From NCBI GenBank assembly GCA_965221985.1, contig OZ244928.1, positions 1,488,001 to 1,552,000 of the forward strand: a stretch of 64,000 bases of DNA, written 5' to 3'. Below, piece after piece: positions 1 to 8,146 of the stretch. How positions within the stretch are numbered: the first letter of the stretch is position 1; the number at the start of each line of letters is the position of its first letter. The notes below the pieces were generated by a model. The model saw only the letters and a list, made by a program, of their open reading frames with translations, made no database searches and was not told the origin of the DNA. The position numbers and the translations under genes were made by a program. The stretch is from J054 sp965221985. Lineage in GTDB: Bacteria; Pseudomonadota; Gammaproteobacteria; Steroidobacterales; GCA-2729495.

Positions 1-336
1 CTGAGCATCCGTCGTTGCGGTGCTTAGATCGGTGATGGGTGAGCTGCCTAGGTCCAGCGTGTTGAGGTCCGCGCAGAAGTCGCTCGCGCAAGTGTCAGCG
101 CTGCCGCCCGCCAAATAATCCGCCAGTGCCGTATCGCTAACCTGTAGCTGAATCCTGTCGTAATGATAGACGACCAAGGTGGTGGGCAGATTAAGCTCGA
201 TGCTGGTTGTACCCTGGGCGGCCCAGGCGGCAGTTGCGGTAATGAGTTGCGCGACGACTATGACCGCGGTGCCGAGTACCTTTGGGATCAGCTGTGGTCT
301 CGGAACGTCATTTTGTCGGCTGAAAATGTTTTGCAT
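1..336 (-). CDS. Exported protein of unknown function, partial (paralogue of next gene)
   Basis: This gene reads leftward off the window edge; 112 codons are visible from the ATG at 334-336. The N-terminus has an unusually long leader: about 18 polar residues, then a hydrophobic stretch (VLGTAVIVVAQLITATAAWAA) ending at a likely signal-peptidase site. The mature part (TTSIELNLPTTLVVYHYD) matches the protein encoded at 464-1054 (TTTVEVNFPTVLVMYHYD) nearly residue for residue, including the two Cys residues about 60 positions into the mature chain. The two genes are therefore a tandem duplication. A terminator lies between them, so they can be expressed separately. I do not recognise the family. 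A surface or fimbria-like subunit is possible, but nothing in the sequence proves it. Confidence 0.7.
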   Translation of the reverse strand, partial: MQNIFSRQNDVPRPQLIPKVLGTAVIVVAQLITATAAWAAQGTTSIELNLPTTLVVYHYDRIQLQVSDTALADYLAGGSADTCASDFCADLNTLDLGSSPITDLSTATTDAQ

Positions 337-399
337 CTAAAAATTACGCAGCAGCAAGTTCGTGACTTAGGCTCGGCGCATGCCTGCAGTTTGGGCAAT

Positions 400-430
400 A
401 AAAAAGCCCGGACAGTTGCCGGCCCGGGCT
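400..430 (-). terminator. Rho-independent terminator after the 464-1054 gene
   Basis: Read on the minus strand, a 7-bp GC-rich stem (AGCCCGG / CCGGGCT) with a ~12-nt loop is followed by a run of six T. It lies 33 bp past the stop of the upstream minus-strand gene and separates it from its paralogue. Confidence 0.75.
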
Positions 431-463
431 CTTAGGGATCAATTGATCCGATAGTTGCCGCTA

Positions 464-1054
464 CTAGACACCAGTAACGGTGACGTCGAAGACAGCATTG
501 ACCGTGGTGCCCGAAACGGCGCTAATGTCCACGTCGAACACCAGATCACCGACGGTCATCGCCAGTCCACAGGCCGCGCCGTCGATGTCCGCCAGCGAAG
601 TCGCGCTGATGGTTACCGCGGCATCGTTGCCGGCACCCGCAGCAGCAGCGGCCGAGTAATTGGCGCAGCCCAGGGCCCTAACGCCCACGGCGTTTTGGAC
701 GGTGAAAGTCGCCGACGTCGAACCGCCGTTTAGAGCAGGGTTCGTGTCAGATAGCAGAGCGTCTACCGTGGCAGCGCTAAGATCACTGATTGGGTCAGAG
801 ACGGTAAGGTCCAGCGTGCCGAGGCTCTGACAAGAGTCGCCCGCGCAAGCAACCGCCGAACCACCCGTTAAGAAATTAGCCAGCGCTGGGCTAGTCACTT
901 CCAGTTGAATGGTGTCGTAGTGGTACATGACCAATACCGTGGGGAAATTGACTTCAACGGTCGTCGTGGCTTGTGCCGCGTACGCCGATGGTGCTGCGAC
1001 CAGCAAACTGGCGAGAGCTCCCGCAGTCGCAATACTTCTTACTACCTTGCCCAT
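464..1054 (-). CDS. Exported protein of unknown function (196 aa)
   Basis: The start at 1054 is chosen because AAGGAG lies about 9 nt upstream; an open frame continues 11 codons further but has no such site. The protein opens with a Sec signal peptide (MGKVVRSIATAGALASLLVAAPSAYA) and the mature chain begins around QATTTVEVNFP. The rest is rich in Ala, Ser, Thr, Val and Asp, with four or five Cys, the composition of a secreted beta-rich protein. It is a full-length paralogue of the truncated gene at the left edge. A CRP-like palindrome lies about 200 bp upstream of the start. No family is recognised; a pilin or surface-layer-like role is only a guess. Confidence 0.75.
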   Translation of the reverse strand: MGKVVRSIATAGALASLLVAAPSAYAAQATTTVEVNFPTVLVMYHYDTIQLEVTSPALANFLTGGSAVACAGDSCQSLGTLDLTVSDPISDLSAATVDALLSDTNPALNGGSTSATFTVQNAVGVRALGCANYSAAAAAGAGNDAAVTISATSLADIDGAACGLAMTVGDLVFDVDISAVSGTTVNAVFDVTVTGV

Positions 1055-1243
1055 GTCTATAAACTCCTTGACAATTGACAACAACAACTAGGCTTTGTTT
1101 CAAAGCTTCAGGCGAGGCGTCTCCGCATATTCGACGGCCGACCCGAATTCAATGCACACTTTGCCAGTACTTAGCTTTGGCAACCAGGAAACCCATCACT
1201 ACTTGCCAAAATGCGTCTTCAGTAAACCTAATGTATTGAGAAA

Positions 1244-1261
1244 CTGTGACGGTGGTCACAG
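1244..1261. promoter_or_regulatory. CRP/Vfr-like palindrome
   Basis: The 18-bp sequence CTGTGACGGTGGTCACAG contains TGTGA-N6-TCACA, the consensus half-sites of CRP-family regulators, as a perfect 7-bp inverted repeat. Its centre is about 198 bp upstream of the minus-strand start at 1054 and about 390 bp upstream of hipB. The exported-protein gene is the more likely target, through a long leader. No transcription start can be fixed by eye. Confidence 0.4.
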
Positions 1262-1527
1262 GCATCTCTGGTCAAAGTTTTTTTTCTCGGTAAGTTCCAT
1301 CACTCGCTGATCAAGGCTGGCGCAAGATTCCAGATTTATAGAGTTAGTTTTTAGCCGCCTTATGTTGAGTAGGAAGTTTTTTTCTAGCGCGTAGTCACCG
1401 CGATAGTGGCAACTCCAGCTCCATCAATTGTTTTCGAGACCGGGCGCGTCGCTGCCTTCGTTTTACCTGCCACCGGCGTGTCCGGGGCCGGCGACCCGGG
1501 CGCAGGACAGGCGGACTCGTTCAGGGA
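1262..1527. other. Intergenic stretch with no recognisable gene
   Basis: This divergent intergenic region between the exported-protein gene and hipB contains T-rich tracts and a GC-rich segment (about 1440-1525). Short open frames here have no ribosome-binding site or family resemblance, and I see no gene in it. Confidence 0.5.
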
Positions 1528-1573
1528 AGCGGCCAATATAACTCGTCAGAATTCACGAGTTATATTGGCCGCT
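1528..1573. repeat. Perfect 19-bp inverted repeat upstream of hipBA
   Basis: Arms at 1528-1546 and 1555-1573 are exact reverse complements (AGCGGCCAATATAACTCGT) around an 8-nt spacer. There is no T-run, so it is not a terminator. Its inner motif ACGAGTTAT recurs at 1601-1609, closer to hipB. Placed about 75 bp before the HTH gene, it is most simply an operator for HipB, although E. coli hip operators have shorter arms. Confidence 0.55.
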
Positions 1574-1592
1574 ATGAAGACAATTAAGTTGA

Positions 1593-1620
1593 CTAATTTG
1601 ACGAGTTATTAGTAAATTAG
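1593..1620. promoter_or_regulatory. Second, smaller inverted repeat; possible HipB operator
   Basis: CTAATTT (1593-1599) and AAATTAG (1614-1620) form an inverted repeat around a centre containing ACGAGTTAT, the motif found in the arms of the 1528-1573 palindrome. It is AT-rich and 27 bp before the hipB start, where the promoter should be. Autoregulation by HipB is known for the family; binding here is inferred. Confidence 0.35.
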
Positions 1621-1646
1621 CTATTAATTCGCCAGATTAGACGATT

Positions 1647-1997
1647 ATGGATATTAGCAGATTCCTCTCAGACGACCGCATTTTGGCTGAACTGGGCGAG
1701 CGGCTGGCTTACCGGCGGGTGAAATTGCAGCTGACCCAGGCCCAACTGGCGGCCCAGGCGGGAGTGGCCAAACGCACGGTAGAACGAATAGAGACTGGTG
1801 CTTCCGCCCAAATGTCCAGTGTGATTCGCTTACTTCGCGCACTGGATCTATTGCCCAATTTGGAGCAATTGCTTCCACCGGCTGCTCCCAGTCCCATGGA
1901 CTTGCTGCGGGGTAAGGGCAAGCGACGTCAACGCGCTAGCTCAAAGCGCAAACACCGTGCCGCCGAGCAGCCCTGGTCCTGGGATGAAGAATCGTGA
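1647..1997 (+). CDS. hipB: HipB-like antitoxin, XRE-family HTH regulator
   Basis: A 116-residue protein with an XRE/Cro helix-turn-helix at about residues 15-65 (ERLAYRRVKLQLTQAQLAAQ, then GVAKRTVERIETG), followed by a Pro-rich and then strongly basic tail (about 88-105). HipB proteins bind operators upstream of hipBA and neutralise the HipA kinase. The gene overlaps the hipA start by 4 bp (GTGA), so the two are translationally coupled, as expected for a toxin-antitoxin pair. Palindromes at 1528-1573 and 1593-1620 are candidate operators. The C-terminus is longer and more basic than in the short E. coli HipB. Confidence 0.85.
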   Translation: MDISRFLSDDRILAELGERLAYRRVKLQLTQAQLAAQAGVAKRTVERIETGASAQMSSVIRLLRALDLLPNLEQLLPPAAPSPMDLLRGKGKRRQRASSKRKHRAAEQPWSWDEES

Positions 1998-3289
1998 CCG
2001 ACGTTGCCGAAGTTCGCTTGTGGGGTCGAACCATTGGTGGTGTATCCCTCACGTCGGGAAAAACGGTGGCTGACTTTGAATACGAACCTGCATTCGCTGC
2101 CAGCGGCATTCAAGTTGCACCGCTGACCATGCCCTTGTCGAAGCGCGTCTACTCGTTTCCGGAATTATCGCTACAGAGTTTTTATGGGCTGCCGGGTTTG
2201 TTGGCCGATTCCTTGCCGGATAAATTCGGTAACGCACTAATTGATGCATGGTTGGCCAGCCAAGGACGGGAAGCGAACAGCTTCACGGCCATCGAGCGCC
2301 TGTGCTACACGGGATCGCGAGGTATGGGAGCGCTTGAGTTCGTGCCCGCCATCGGGCCTCGCAGACAAAGCACGCAAGTGCAGATCGAGAACTTGGTAGC
2401 ACTAGCCTCGGACATCCTGACCCAGCGAAGAAAATTTCAAGCTTCCTTGTCGTATGACCAAGAGGCTTTGGCTGACATCTTGCGGGTCGGCACTTCGGCC
2501 GGCGGTGCACGCGCCAAGGCAGTGATCGCCTGGAATCCATCGACCCATGAAGTGCGATCTGGCCAGGCGCCAGTAGAAGAGGGTTTCGAGCATTGGTTGC
2601 TGAAGTTCGATGGCGTTCACGGCAATCGCGATAAGGAGTTAGAGGATCCCCAAGGTTACGGCGTCATCGAGTACGCCTACTACTTAATGGCCAAGGATTG
2701 CGGTATAGATATTCGCGAGTGCCGGCTCCTCGAAGAGCATGGCCGGCGGCACTTCATGACACGGCGCTTTGATCGCCAAGAGAACGGTGACAAATTGCAC
2801 ATGCAATCCCTGGGGGCTCTGGCGCACTTCGATTTCAACTTAGCCGGCGCCTATTCCTATGAGCAGTCTCTATTAGTGATTCGCCAACTGGGTCTACCCA
2901 TGACGGTGATTGAAGAACAATTTCGTCGCATGGCCTTCAATATCGTGGCACGCAATCAAGACGATCATGTGAAAAACATTGCTTTTCTGATGGACAAGTC
3001 CGGCCAGTGGTCCTTGTCTCCGGCCTTTGATCTGACCTACAGCTTTAATCCATCGGGGCAGTGGACCAATAGCCATCAAATGACCATGAACGGCAAGCGC
3101 GATAATTTTGAGCTGGCGGATTTCGAGGCTTGTGCTAAGTCAGCCAATATAAAACGCGGTCGAGCCAGGGGAATTTTGGCGGAGGTTCGTGCCACAGTGG
3201 CGCGCTGGCGGGACTATGCCAGCGAGGCGGCCATACCTGCTCAAGTGCAAGACTACATTGGCAAGACGCTGCGTTTGATGAATGTCTAA
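1994..3289 (+). CDS. hipA: HipA-like serine/threonine kinase toxin
   Basis: A 431-residue protein beginning with GTG inside the hipB stop. HipA kinases phosphorylate aminoacyl-tRNA synthetase (GltX in E. coli), causing growth arrest and persistence. Family signatures are present in order: GTSAGGARAKA (about 166-176, the flexible glycine-rich and Ser autophosphorylation loop), LKFDG with the ATP-binding Lys (about 203-207), TRRFDR (256-261), the catalytic loop NQDDHVKN (321-328) and the metal-binding SPAFDLTYS (342-350). All key residues look intact, so the kinase is probably active. The target cannot be told from sequence. It converges on the DUF3300 gene with only 19 bp between stops. Confidence 0.9.
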   Translation: MTDVAEVRLWGRTIGGVSLTSGKTVADFEYEPAFAASGIQVAPLTMPLSKRVYSFPELSLQSFYGLPGLLADSLPDKFGNALIDAWLASQGREANSFTAIERLCYTGSRGMGALEFVPAIGPRRQSTQVQIENLVALASDILTQRRKFQASLSYDQEALADILRVGTSAGGARAKAVIAWNPSTHEVRSGQAPVEEGFEHWLLKFDGVHGNRDKELEDPQGYGVIEYAYYLMAKDCGIDIRECRLLEEHGRRHFMTRRFDRQENGDKLHMQSLGALAHFDFNLAGAYSYEQSLLVIRQLGLPMTVIEEQFRRMAFNIVARNQDDHVKNIAFLMDKSGQWSLSPAFDLTYSFNPSGQWTNSHQMTMNGKRDNFELADFEACAKSANIKRGRARGILAEVRATVARWRDYASEAAIPAQVQDYIGKTLRLMNV

Positions 3290-3308
3290 GTCGCGCGCGC
3301 TTGATGAT

Positions 3309-4970
3309 CTATCGAGCGCGCCGTCCGCCGGTAGTTCGCTGACGGTTAGGCCCGCGGGAGCCCCGATTCGCCCGGCGCGTCTCGCCTCTATTAGTTCTCG
3401 CTGGCGCCGATTGCCTAGCTCGCGCCGGTCTGTTCTGCGCGGTTCGATTGCGCTGAGCTCTAGGCGCGGCGGAGCCTTGCTGCCGTCTAGGCGCCGCGTT
3501 GGCTGCGCGCCTCGTGGGTGCCGGTCGTCGCGCCTGGTTTTGCCGATTGGCCGCGCGCCGGTTTGCTGGCCGCGCCGGCTGTGCCACGCGGGTTCTGGCA
3601 CGGCGGGTTTCAGTGCTGACCTGGCGCCGATTGTTCGCGCGCCGGGCTTGCCGGTTTTGGCCGCGGCGTTCATTTGCCGCTCGTCTCTTTTGTGTCCTGT
3701 CGCTGTTCGCATCGAATCGTCGCTGTTGCCCAGCGCCTGCGTTTTGCCTGCGGTTTTGCCGCCTATCGGTATTGAAGCTTTGTCCGCTTGGGGCCCTGCC
3801 TGCATCCGTTCTTAACCGACGCTGATTTCTCACGCCGTCACGCTGACGGCCACTCTGCGTTGCTCCCGCGGAGAATCTTTGGCGCGAACCTGTCCTGCGC
3901 GCGTCTCCCCGGCGTGTGCCGGCTCGCGCCGAGCCTAAGTCTCCGCGCCGTTGCTGCCGCTGGCGAAAATTCGTACCTCGTCGGGTACCCGTCCTATCTC
4001 GGGCTGCTCGGCGTTGACCGGCTCGACCAACAAAACGATCCGCATCCCGATGTCTTAACCGGGCACCCGCAACCCGGCGGTTGCCTCGGTGCTTTGCCAG
4101 CCGATGGCGCCGCTGCGCGCGCACCACGCGACGCGGTCGGTCGCGGTAGCGACGCGGTTGAAAATAATAATGTTGCCGCGCATAGCTGCGGCCATAGTAA
4201 GGGTGGTGGCGATGTCCGAAGCTGTGCAAGCGTATACCGAAGTCATGCCAGCCGATGGCAAATACGGTGGTCACACCCCAGAAAAATCCGGAACGGAAGC
4301 TGTAGTGAGCCGGATAGGGGTAGTAATAGACCGGGCGTCGATAGGGGTAGTAGTGGTAGACGGGATAGCTGTGATGGACCACGACTCGCTCGGGTTCGTA
4401 GTCGGGAATGTAGATGGCATCGGCCTGGACGGGCTCGATATAGATAATGTCATCATCGATACGCACGCGTTGCCGATCATCGCTGCGCAGATTGCCCGCC
4501 AGGACCGCCCGTTTCCGGAAGGCTTGTATGGCTTCTAGTAAATCACTTTCTTGATGTTCGGCGACCTCGCCCAGTGCCTCGGTCCATACCAAATCTTCAT
4601 TGAGCTGGGCAACAACTTCGGGATAGTTGAGCAATGCGACGACAGATTCGTCCCAAGACTCGTCAGGTTTTAGGGTCGCATCGTTTTCAAAATCCTCGAG
4701 AAACTGCGCCGCTTGCACTAGCTGCAAGGGATAGGCTGAGGCACTGAGCACGATACCCAGAAGGTCGTCAGGGTATAGCGCGATGGGACCCGCTAGTTCT
4801 TGCAAGGCCTCCGGACTATAGCCGGTGACGTTTTCCGCCGATGCGGTGCCCCCGGCGAGCAGTGCCACGCACCACAGCAGAATCAAAGCCGGGAGCTGTC
4901 GTGGGCGGAATTCATTTCTATTGGTGGATAATCGCATGGTGGCGAATGATATAGATCGTCGCTGAACCAT
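3309..4970 (-). CDS. DUF3300 exported protein with long Arg-rich tail
   Basis: The first ~230 residues are a signal peptide (LPALILLWCVALLAGGTASA) and a DUF3300 domain: 'PIALYPDDLLGIVLSASAYP', the WDESVVALLNYPEVV segment, and IPDYEP followed by Tyr/His-rich repeats. After about residue 290 the sequence becomes an almost uninterrupted Arg/Ala/Asn/Gln/Gly low-complexity tail of ~260 residues, far more basic than usual. The start could be Met1 (4970) or Met12 (4937); the latter gives a better signal peptide. DUF3300 has no established function; envelope location is inferred. The tail may bind nucleic acid or polyanionic polymer, or may come from an old frameshift into a GC-rich frame. The strand is correct because the domain is only readable here. 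Confidence 0.75.
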   Translation of the reverse strand: MVQRRSISFATMRLSTNRNEFRPRQLPALILLWCVALLAGGTASAENVTGYSPEALQELAGPIALYPDDLLGIVLSASAYPLQLVQAAQFLEDFENDATLKPDESWDESVVALLNYPEVVAQLNEDLVWTEALGEVAEHQESDLLEAIQAFRKRAVLAGNLRSDDRQRVRIDDDIIYIEPVQADAIYIPDYEPERVVVHHSYPVYHYYPYRRPVYYYPYPAHYSFRSGFFWGVTTVFAIGWHDFGIRLHSFGHRHHPYYGRSYARQHYYFQPRRYRDRPRRVVRAQRRHRLAKHRGNRRVAGARLRHRDADRFVGRAGQRRAARDRTGTRRGTNFRQRQQRRGDLGSARAGTRRGDARRTGSRQRFSAGATQSGRQRDGVRNQRRLRTDAGRAPSGQSFNTDRRQNRRQNAGAGQQRRFDANSDRTQKRRAANERRGQNRQARRANNRRQVSTETRRARTRVAQPARPANRRAANRQNQARRPAPTRRAANAAPRRQQGSAAPRAQRNRTAQNRPARARQSAPARTNRGETRRANRGSRGPNRQRTTGGRRAR

Positions 4971-5124
4971 GGCTGAACGAGTCGGGCACTTATAAGTATT
5001 TGATAAATAGAATGTATTTCACCATCCAAGAGTATTCCGGCCGTGCCTAGCAAGCTGGTGCAACCGAAGCTTGGAATATGTAAAGCTCCGAGCTAGCCCC
5101 GGTCCCGAGTACGGATAATGACGC

Positions 5125-5970
5125 ATGGCAAATAAATTCCTCATCGCACTCAAGCAACCTATCTATAGCCTGGAGCGAGCCTACTACTCGCGGCGGCCCC
5201 GAATGTTGAAGTTTCCCGATTTCATGAGCATCGGTTCGGGGCAGGCGGGGAGTACCTGGCTTTTTGAAAATCTTCAATGTCACCCGGAGGTTTTCGTTGC
5301 TCGGCAAAAGGAAACTCATTACTTCAGCCGTAATTTCAAGAAGGCTTCACTGCACTACTACAGCTCTTTATACGTTGATGCCGGTGAGCGAGTCTGCGGT
5401 GAGCTCACGCCGGCCTACAACTTACTAGTCCCGGAACGCATCGAGTTCATCCATCGCTTGATGCCGGACTTGCGCTTGCTATTGACGATCCGAAACCCCA
5501 TCGATCGTGCCTGGTCTGCTGCCCGGCGTGTCATGTCAAAGCTTGCGGAGCAGCAAGGATGTCAGTTCGAGGATATGGCTGATGAAGAGTTTCATGCCTA
5601 CTTTGCCCAGGAATGGGCCTATCGTCCGGAGCGCCACCAGGGTGGAGACTATGTGCCCGGCATGTTGCAGGGGCATTATTGTCAGGCTATCGATAACTGG
5701 ACGAGTGTCTATCCCAAAGATAATTTGCTGGTTTGTTTTTTCGATGAAATCAAGCAGCAACCGGAACAGCTAATGCGGCGAATTTGCGAACACATCGGTG
5801 CGTCAACCGATGTCAACTGGGATGACTTTCCCCTGGGCAAGGTGGTTAACCAAAATCCCAGCCACGATATTCCCGAGCGCTTTCTTGTCAAGCTGCAAGA
5901 AATATACGCTGATGAAATTGCCGAACTCAGGCGGCGATACCCCGAGCAGGTTGCCGGTTGGCGGGTCTAG
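5125..5970 (+). CDS. Sulfotransferase-domain protein
   Basis: A 281-residue Sulfotransfer_1-type protein that should move a sulfuryl group from PAPS to a hydroxyl or amino group of a glycan, lipid or small molecule. The PAPS 5'-phosphosulfate loop is at about 37-46 (GSGQAGSTWL), KETHYF follows at 62-67, and the 3'-phosphate motif is RNPIDRAWS at about 123-131. The C-terminus has LRRRYPEQVAGW, a common ending in bacterial heparan-type sulfotransferases. It has no signal peptide, so it is cytoplasmic. The convergent neighbour is a polysaccharide flippase, which suggests sulfation of an exported polysaccharide, but the acceptor is unknown. Confidence 0.85.
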   Translation: MANKFLIALKQPIYSLERAYYSRRPRMLKFPDFMSIGSGQAGSTWLFENLQCHPEVFVARQKETHYFSRNFKKASLHYYSSLYVDAGERVCGELTPAYNLLVPERIEFIHRLMPDLRLLLTIRNPIDRAWSAARRVMSKLAEQQGCQFEDMADEEFHAYFAQEWAYRPERHQGGDYVPGMLQGHYCQAIDNWTSVYPKDNLLVCFFDEIKQQPEQLMRRICEHIGASTDVNWDDFPLGKVVNQNPSHDIPERFLVKLQEIYADEIAELRRRYPEQVAGWRV

Positions 5971-6021
5971 ACTAGGCGCCTTGCGAATCGCGGGTCGTAG
6001 GTCTGATTCCGAGGTCAAGGA

Positions 6022-7512
6022 CTAGACTGGCTTGCGCCAGAATCTTTGCCGTGCCAGGTCGAGCATCTGCTTTTCGGCACCGTCGGGCCGGCCTGCTACA
6101 ACCCAAAGCAGGAGCACCGTCGCTACAAAAACGCTGGCGCCCAAGGCCACTGCTTCAGCCAGCAGCAGTATTGAGGCGCCCGCCCAGCCATCCAAGTCAA
6201 CCATCAGTTGGCCATAGGCGAACAGTGACACAGCGCAATACATGCTGATGGCGGCAATTATCGGCCGGTATAGCGTGGCGAAATATTCTCCCAGGCCCAG
6301 CTTGATGTACCTGCGCAACATCAAAAAATGTACCGGGAAAAGAATGCAGGCCATGGTGCCGGAGGCATAGGCCGCACCAATCAGTCCGAAGCGGCTCACG
6401 AAGATCACCAGCAAAGCAATGAGGCATACGGCCCGGCAAGCATTGGTGATAGCTGAAACATGGGGCTTGCCCAGGGAGTGGTAGATGTAGCCGGCGTTGG
6501 TGTTGATTGAGACGAGCGCGAAAACCAGCCCCAGCAAATGAACCAAAGGAATCGTGGCCATCCAGTTTTCGCCGAGCACCACCGGGACGAAAATAGGCGC
6601 AATGGCGGCAATACCAACGCTACCCGGAATGCCGATCAGTGCGATGCCGCTGAGTGTCTTTAAATACAGTGTGCGCAGCGCAGATTGGTCGTGAGAAATT
6701 TTCGCGTATCCCGAAAAGGCGGCGCGGTTTACGCCGGCAACTAGCTCATTGTTGGGTAGCGAGGCAAACTCCGCCGATATTGAGTAAATGCCCGTGGCCT
6801 CTACATTCAATAGGCGGCCCATGATCAGGTAGACAGCGCGCCTATTGAAGAACTGCACGAAACTATTGAACAGCAGCCATGAACTAAAGCCCATGATCTC
6901 GCGCCATTCTCGCAAGGTAACTCTTGGGCGATAGTTCGACAGCCGGTATGAGAAGCCCAATTCTAGGATGGCCGAGGCGAGGCTACCCAGCACCAAGGCC
7001 CAGTAATTGCGCAGATAAAATGCCAAGGGAATAGTAATGGCCACAGTGACGAACTTGATGGCCGACCGATAGAAGAATTCCTTACGAAAATCGAGTTCTT
7101 TGCGGAAATTGACCACGCCGATGTTCACTGCGCCGTTCAGGGCAAACAGCAAGGCAGTGACGCGCGCAATGTTCTCCAAACGGGGATCTTCGTAGTAGCT
7201 GGCGATATACGGCGCGAAAACAAACATCCCCAAGCCTGCGATCAAACCGAAGCTGAGTTGCATGGTCCAAGCCGTGTTGTAGACGGAATCGCCGGCTTGT
7301 TGTTTTTGGATCAGGACAACGTCAAAGCCAAAAGATTTAAGTATGGCGATGAAGGCATAGATGGCCATAACGATGGCCACCAAGCCGAAGTCCGTGGGAA
7401 GCAACAATCGCGCGAGGACAATGGTATTGACCAGTGCCAAGCCCTTAATGGCAAACCGCAGAGCCACGGCCCAGATGGCAGCTCGAAAAACGCGTTTAGT
7501 GAGGGTGGTCAT
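6022..7512 (-). CDS. Wzx/WzxC-type polysaccharide flippase
   Basis: A 496-residue integral membrane protein of the MVF/polysaccharide-synthesis superfamily. The N-terminus (FRAAIWAVALRFAIKGLALV, then TIVLARLLLPTDFGLVAIV) is typical of WzxC-like exporters that flip lipid-linked oligosaccharides or help colanic-acid-type export. About 12-14 hydrophobic helices run along the whole chain and the length matches the family. It converges with the sulfotransferase, and no other glycan genes are adjacent, so the polymer is unknown. Confidence 0.85.
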   Translation of the reverse strand: MTTLTKRVFRAAIWAVALRFAIKGLALVNTIVLARLLLPTDFGLVAIVMAIYAFIAILKSFGFDVVLIQKQQAGDSVYNTAWTMQLSFGLIAGLGMFVFAPYIASYYEDPRLENIARVTALLFALNGAVNIGVVNFRKELDFRKEFFYRSAIKFVTVAITIPLAFYLRNYWALVLGSLASAILELGFSYRLSNYRPRVTLREWREIMGFSSWLLFNSFVQFFNRRAVYLIMGRLLNVEATGIYSISAEFASLPNNELVAGVNRAAFSGYAKISHDQSALRTLYLKTLSGIALIGIPGSVGIAAIAPIFVPVVLGENWMATIPLVHLLGLVFALVSINTNAGYIYHSLGKPHVSAITNACRAVCLIALLVIFVSRFGLIGAAYASGTMACILFPVHFLMLRRYIKLGLGEYFATLYRPIIAAISMYCAVSLFAYGQLMVDLDGWAGASILLLAEAVALGASVFVATVLLLWVVAGRPDGAEKQMLDLARQRFWRKPV

Positions 7513-7588
7513 TGGTAAGAGGATTTACTCGGTGACGGCTGCCACAGCTGTGGTCGCGCGAACGGAGTATAGGCGATTCATACTGCGC

Positions 7589-7639
7589 GGATAGTCAGTA
7601 TATGCGGGCTTCCATAAGCCGGCGAGTCCGGAGGAGTGG
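7589..7639 (-). repeat. Diverged transposase C-terminal remnant, copy A
   Basis: About 50 bp similar (roughly 75%) to 7938-7989. On the minus strand both copies end in the same short reading frame: RRLMEARIY-stop here, PLMEGRLY-stop in copy B. They look like the last codons of the same kind of transposase left by two insertions. Confidence 0.4.
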
Positions 7640-7708
7640 AGCAACGGAGAACATGGCGTGAAGGCGGCGCGGTTGTGCGGATCAGCCGCGCGCGCAGGCT
7701 GAAGCTGG

Positions 7709-7906
7709 TTACTGAATAAGGCCGGCGTCCCTGGCAAAGACTCGGCAGGAGCGGCTTACCGGAACGGTATCGCCATTGGTAAGTGTCAGCCAACACTGCG
7801 AGCCGTCTATTTCGAAGTCTGTAACGGCATCTCGCCGCACCCAGTGCGAACGGTTAACTCTCACGCCATCCAGCTCTTTAAGCTGTTCTAATGTTCGGGC
7901 AATGGC
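7709..7906 (-). pseudogene. LytTR DNA-binding domain remnant
   Basis: An in-frame stretch of 65 codons on the minus strand, closed by a stop at 7709-7711 and preceded by a stop at 7907-7909, with no start codon and no receiver domain. Its translation has the LytTR hallmarks in order: ARTLEQLKELDGVRVNRSHW, then V+RDAV, WLTLTNGDTVPVSRS and a short C-terminus. In intact LytTR regulators (AlgR/AgrA type) these residues form the DNA-contacting beta domain. This is therefore the 3' end of a response-regulator gene truncated by rearrangement, flanked on both sides by transposase-like debris. Confidence 0.6.
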
Positions 7907-7943
7907 TTATAGCCATCTAACCTGTCGTCACATCGGGGGATAG

Positions 7944-8087
7944 TTAGTACAAGCGGCCTTCCATAAGCGGGCAAGTCCGGCTGGGATGGGTGGGATCGAC
8001 AGCGTTGGTATCATGGCCGAGGTGCTTAAGAATCCGGGCGATGATGGGCGGCGTCTGGATTCGTGTCTCTGTCAACCAATCCGCCAG
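7944..8087 (-). pseudogene. Transposase-like C-terminal fragment (copy B)
   Basis: On the minus strand an open frame reads LADWLTETRIQTPPIIARIL, KHLGHDTNAVDPTHPSR, then PLMEGRLY-stop. The 'xxIIxRILxHLG' pattern resembles the end of IS91/IS1294-type (Y2) transposases. That is the best guess from memory and not certain. There is no start and no catalytic domain. Its 3' end is the same sequence as copy A at 7589-7639. Confidence 0.35.
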
Positions 8088-8146
8088 CAAGTCAGTCCCA
8101 TGGGCGAGGGCGGTCCGGGAGTTTCGGCTGAGATAAGCTCCTAGCC

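Noticed and set aside
3282..3815. Plus-strand frame of 177 codons overlapping the Arg-rich tail
   Set aside because: It is the antisense of the low-complexity DUF3300 tail; its Ser/Leu/Arg composition follows from that, and it has no RBS.
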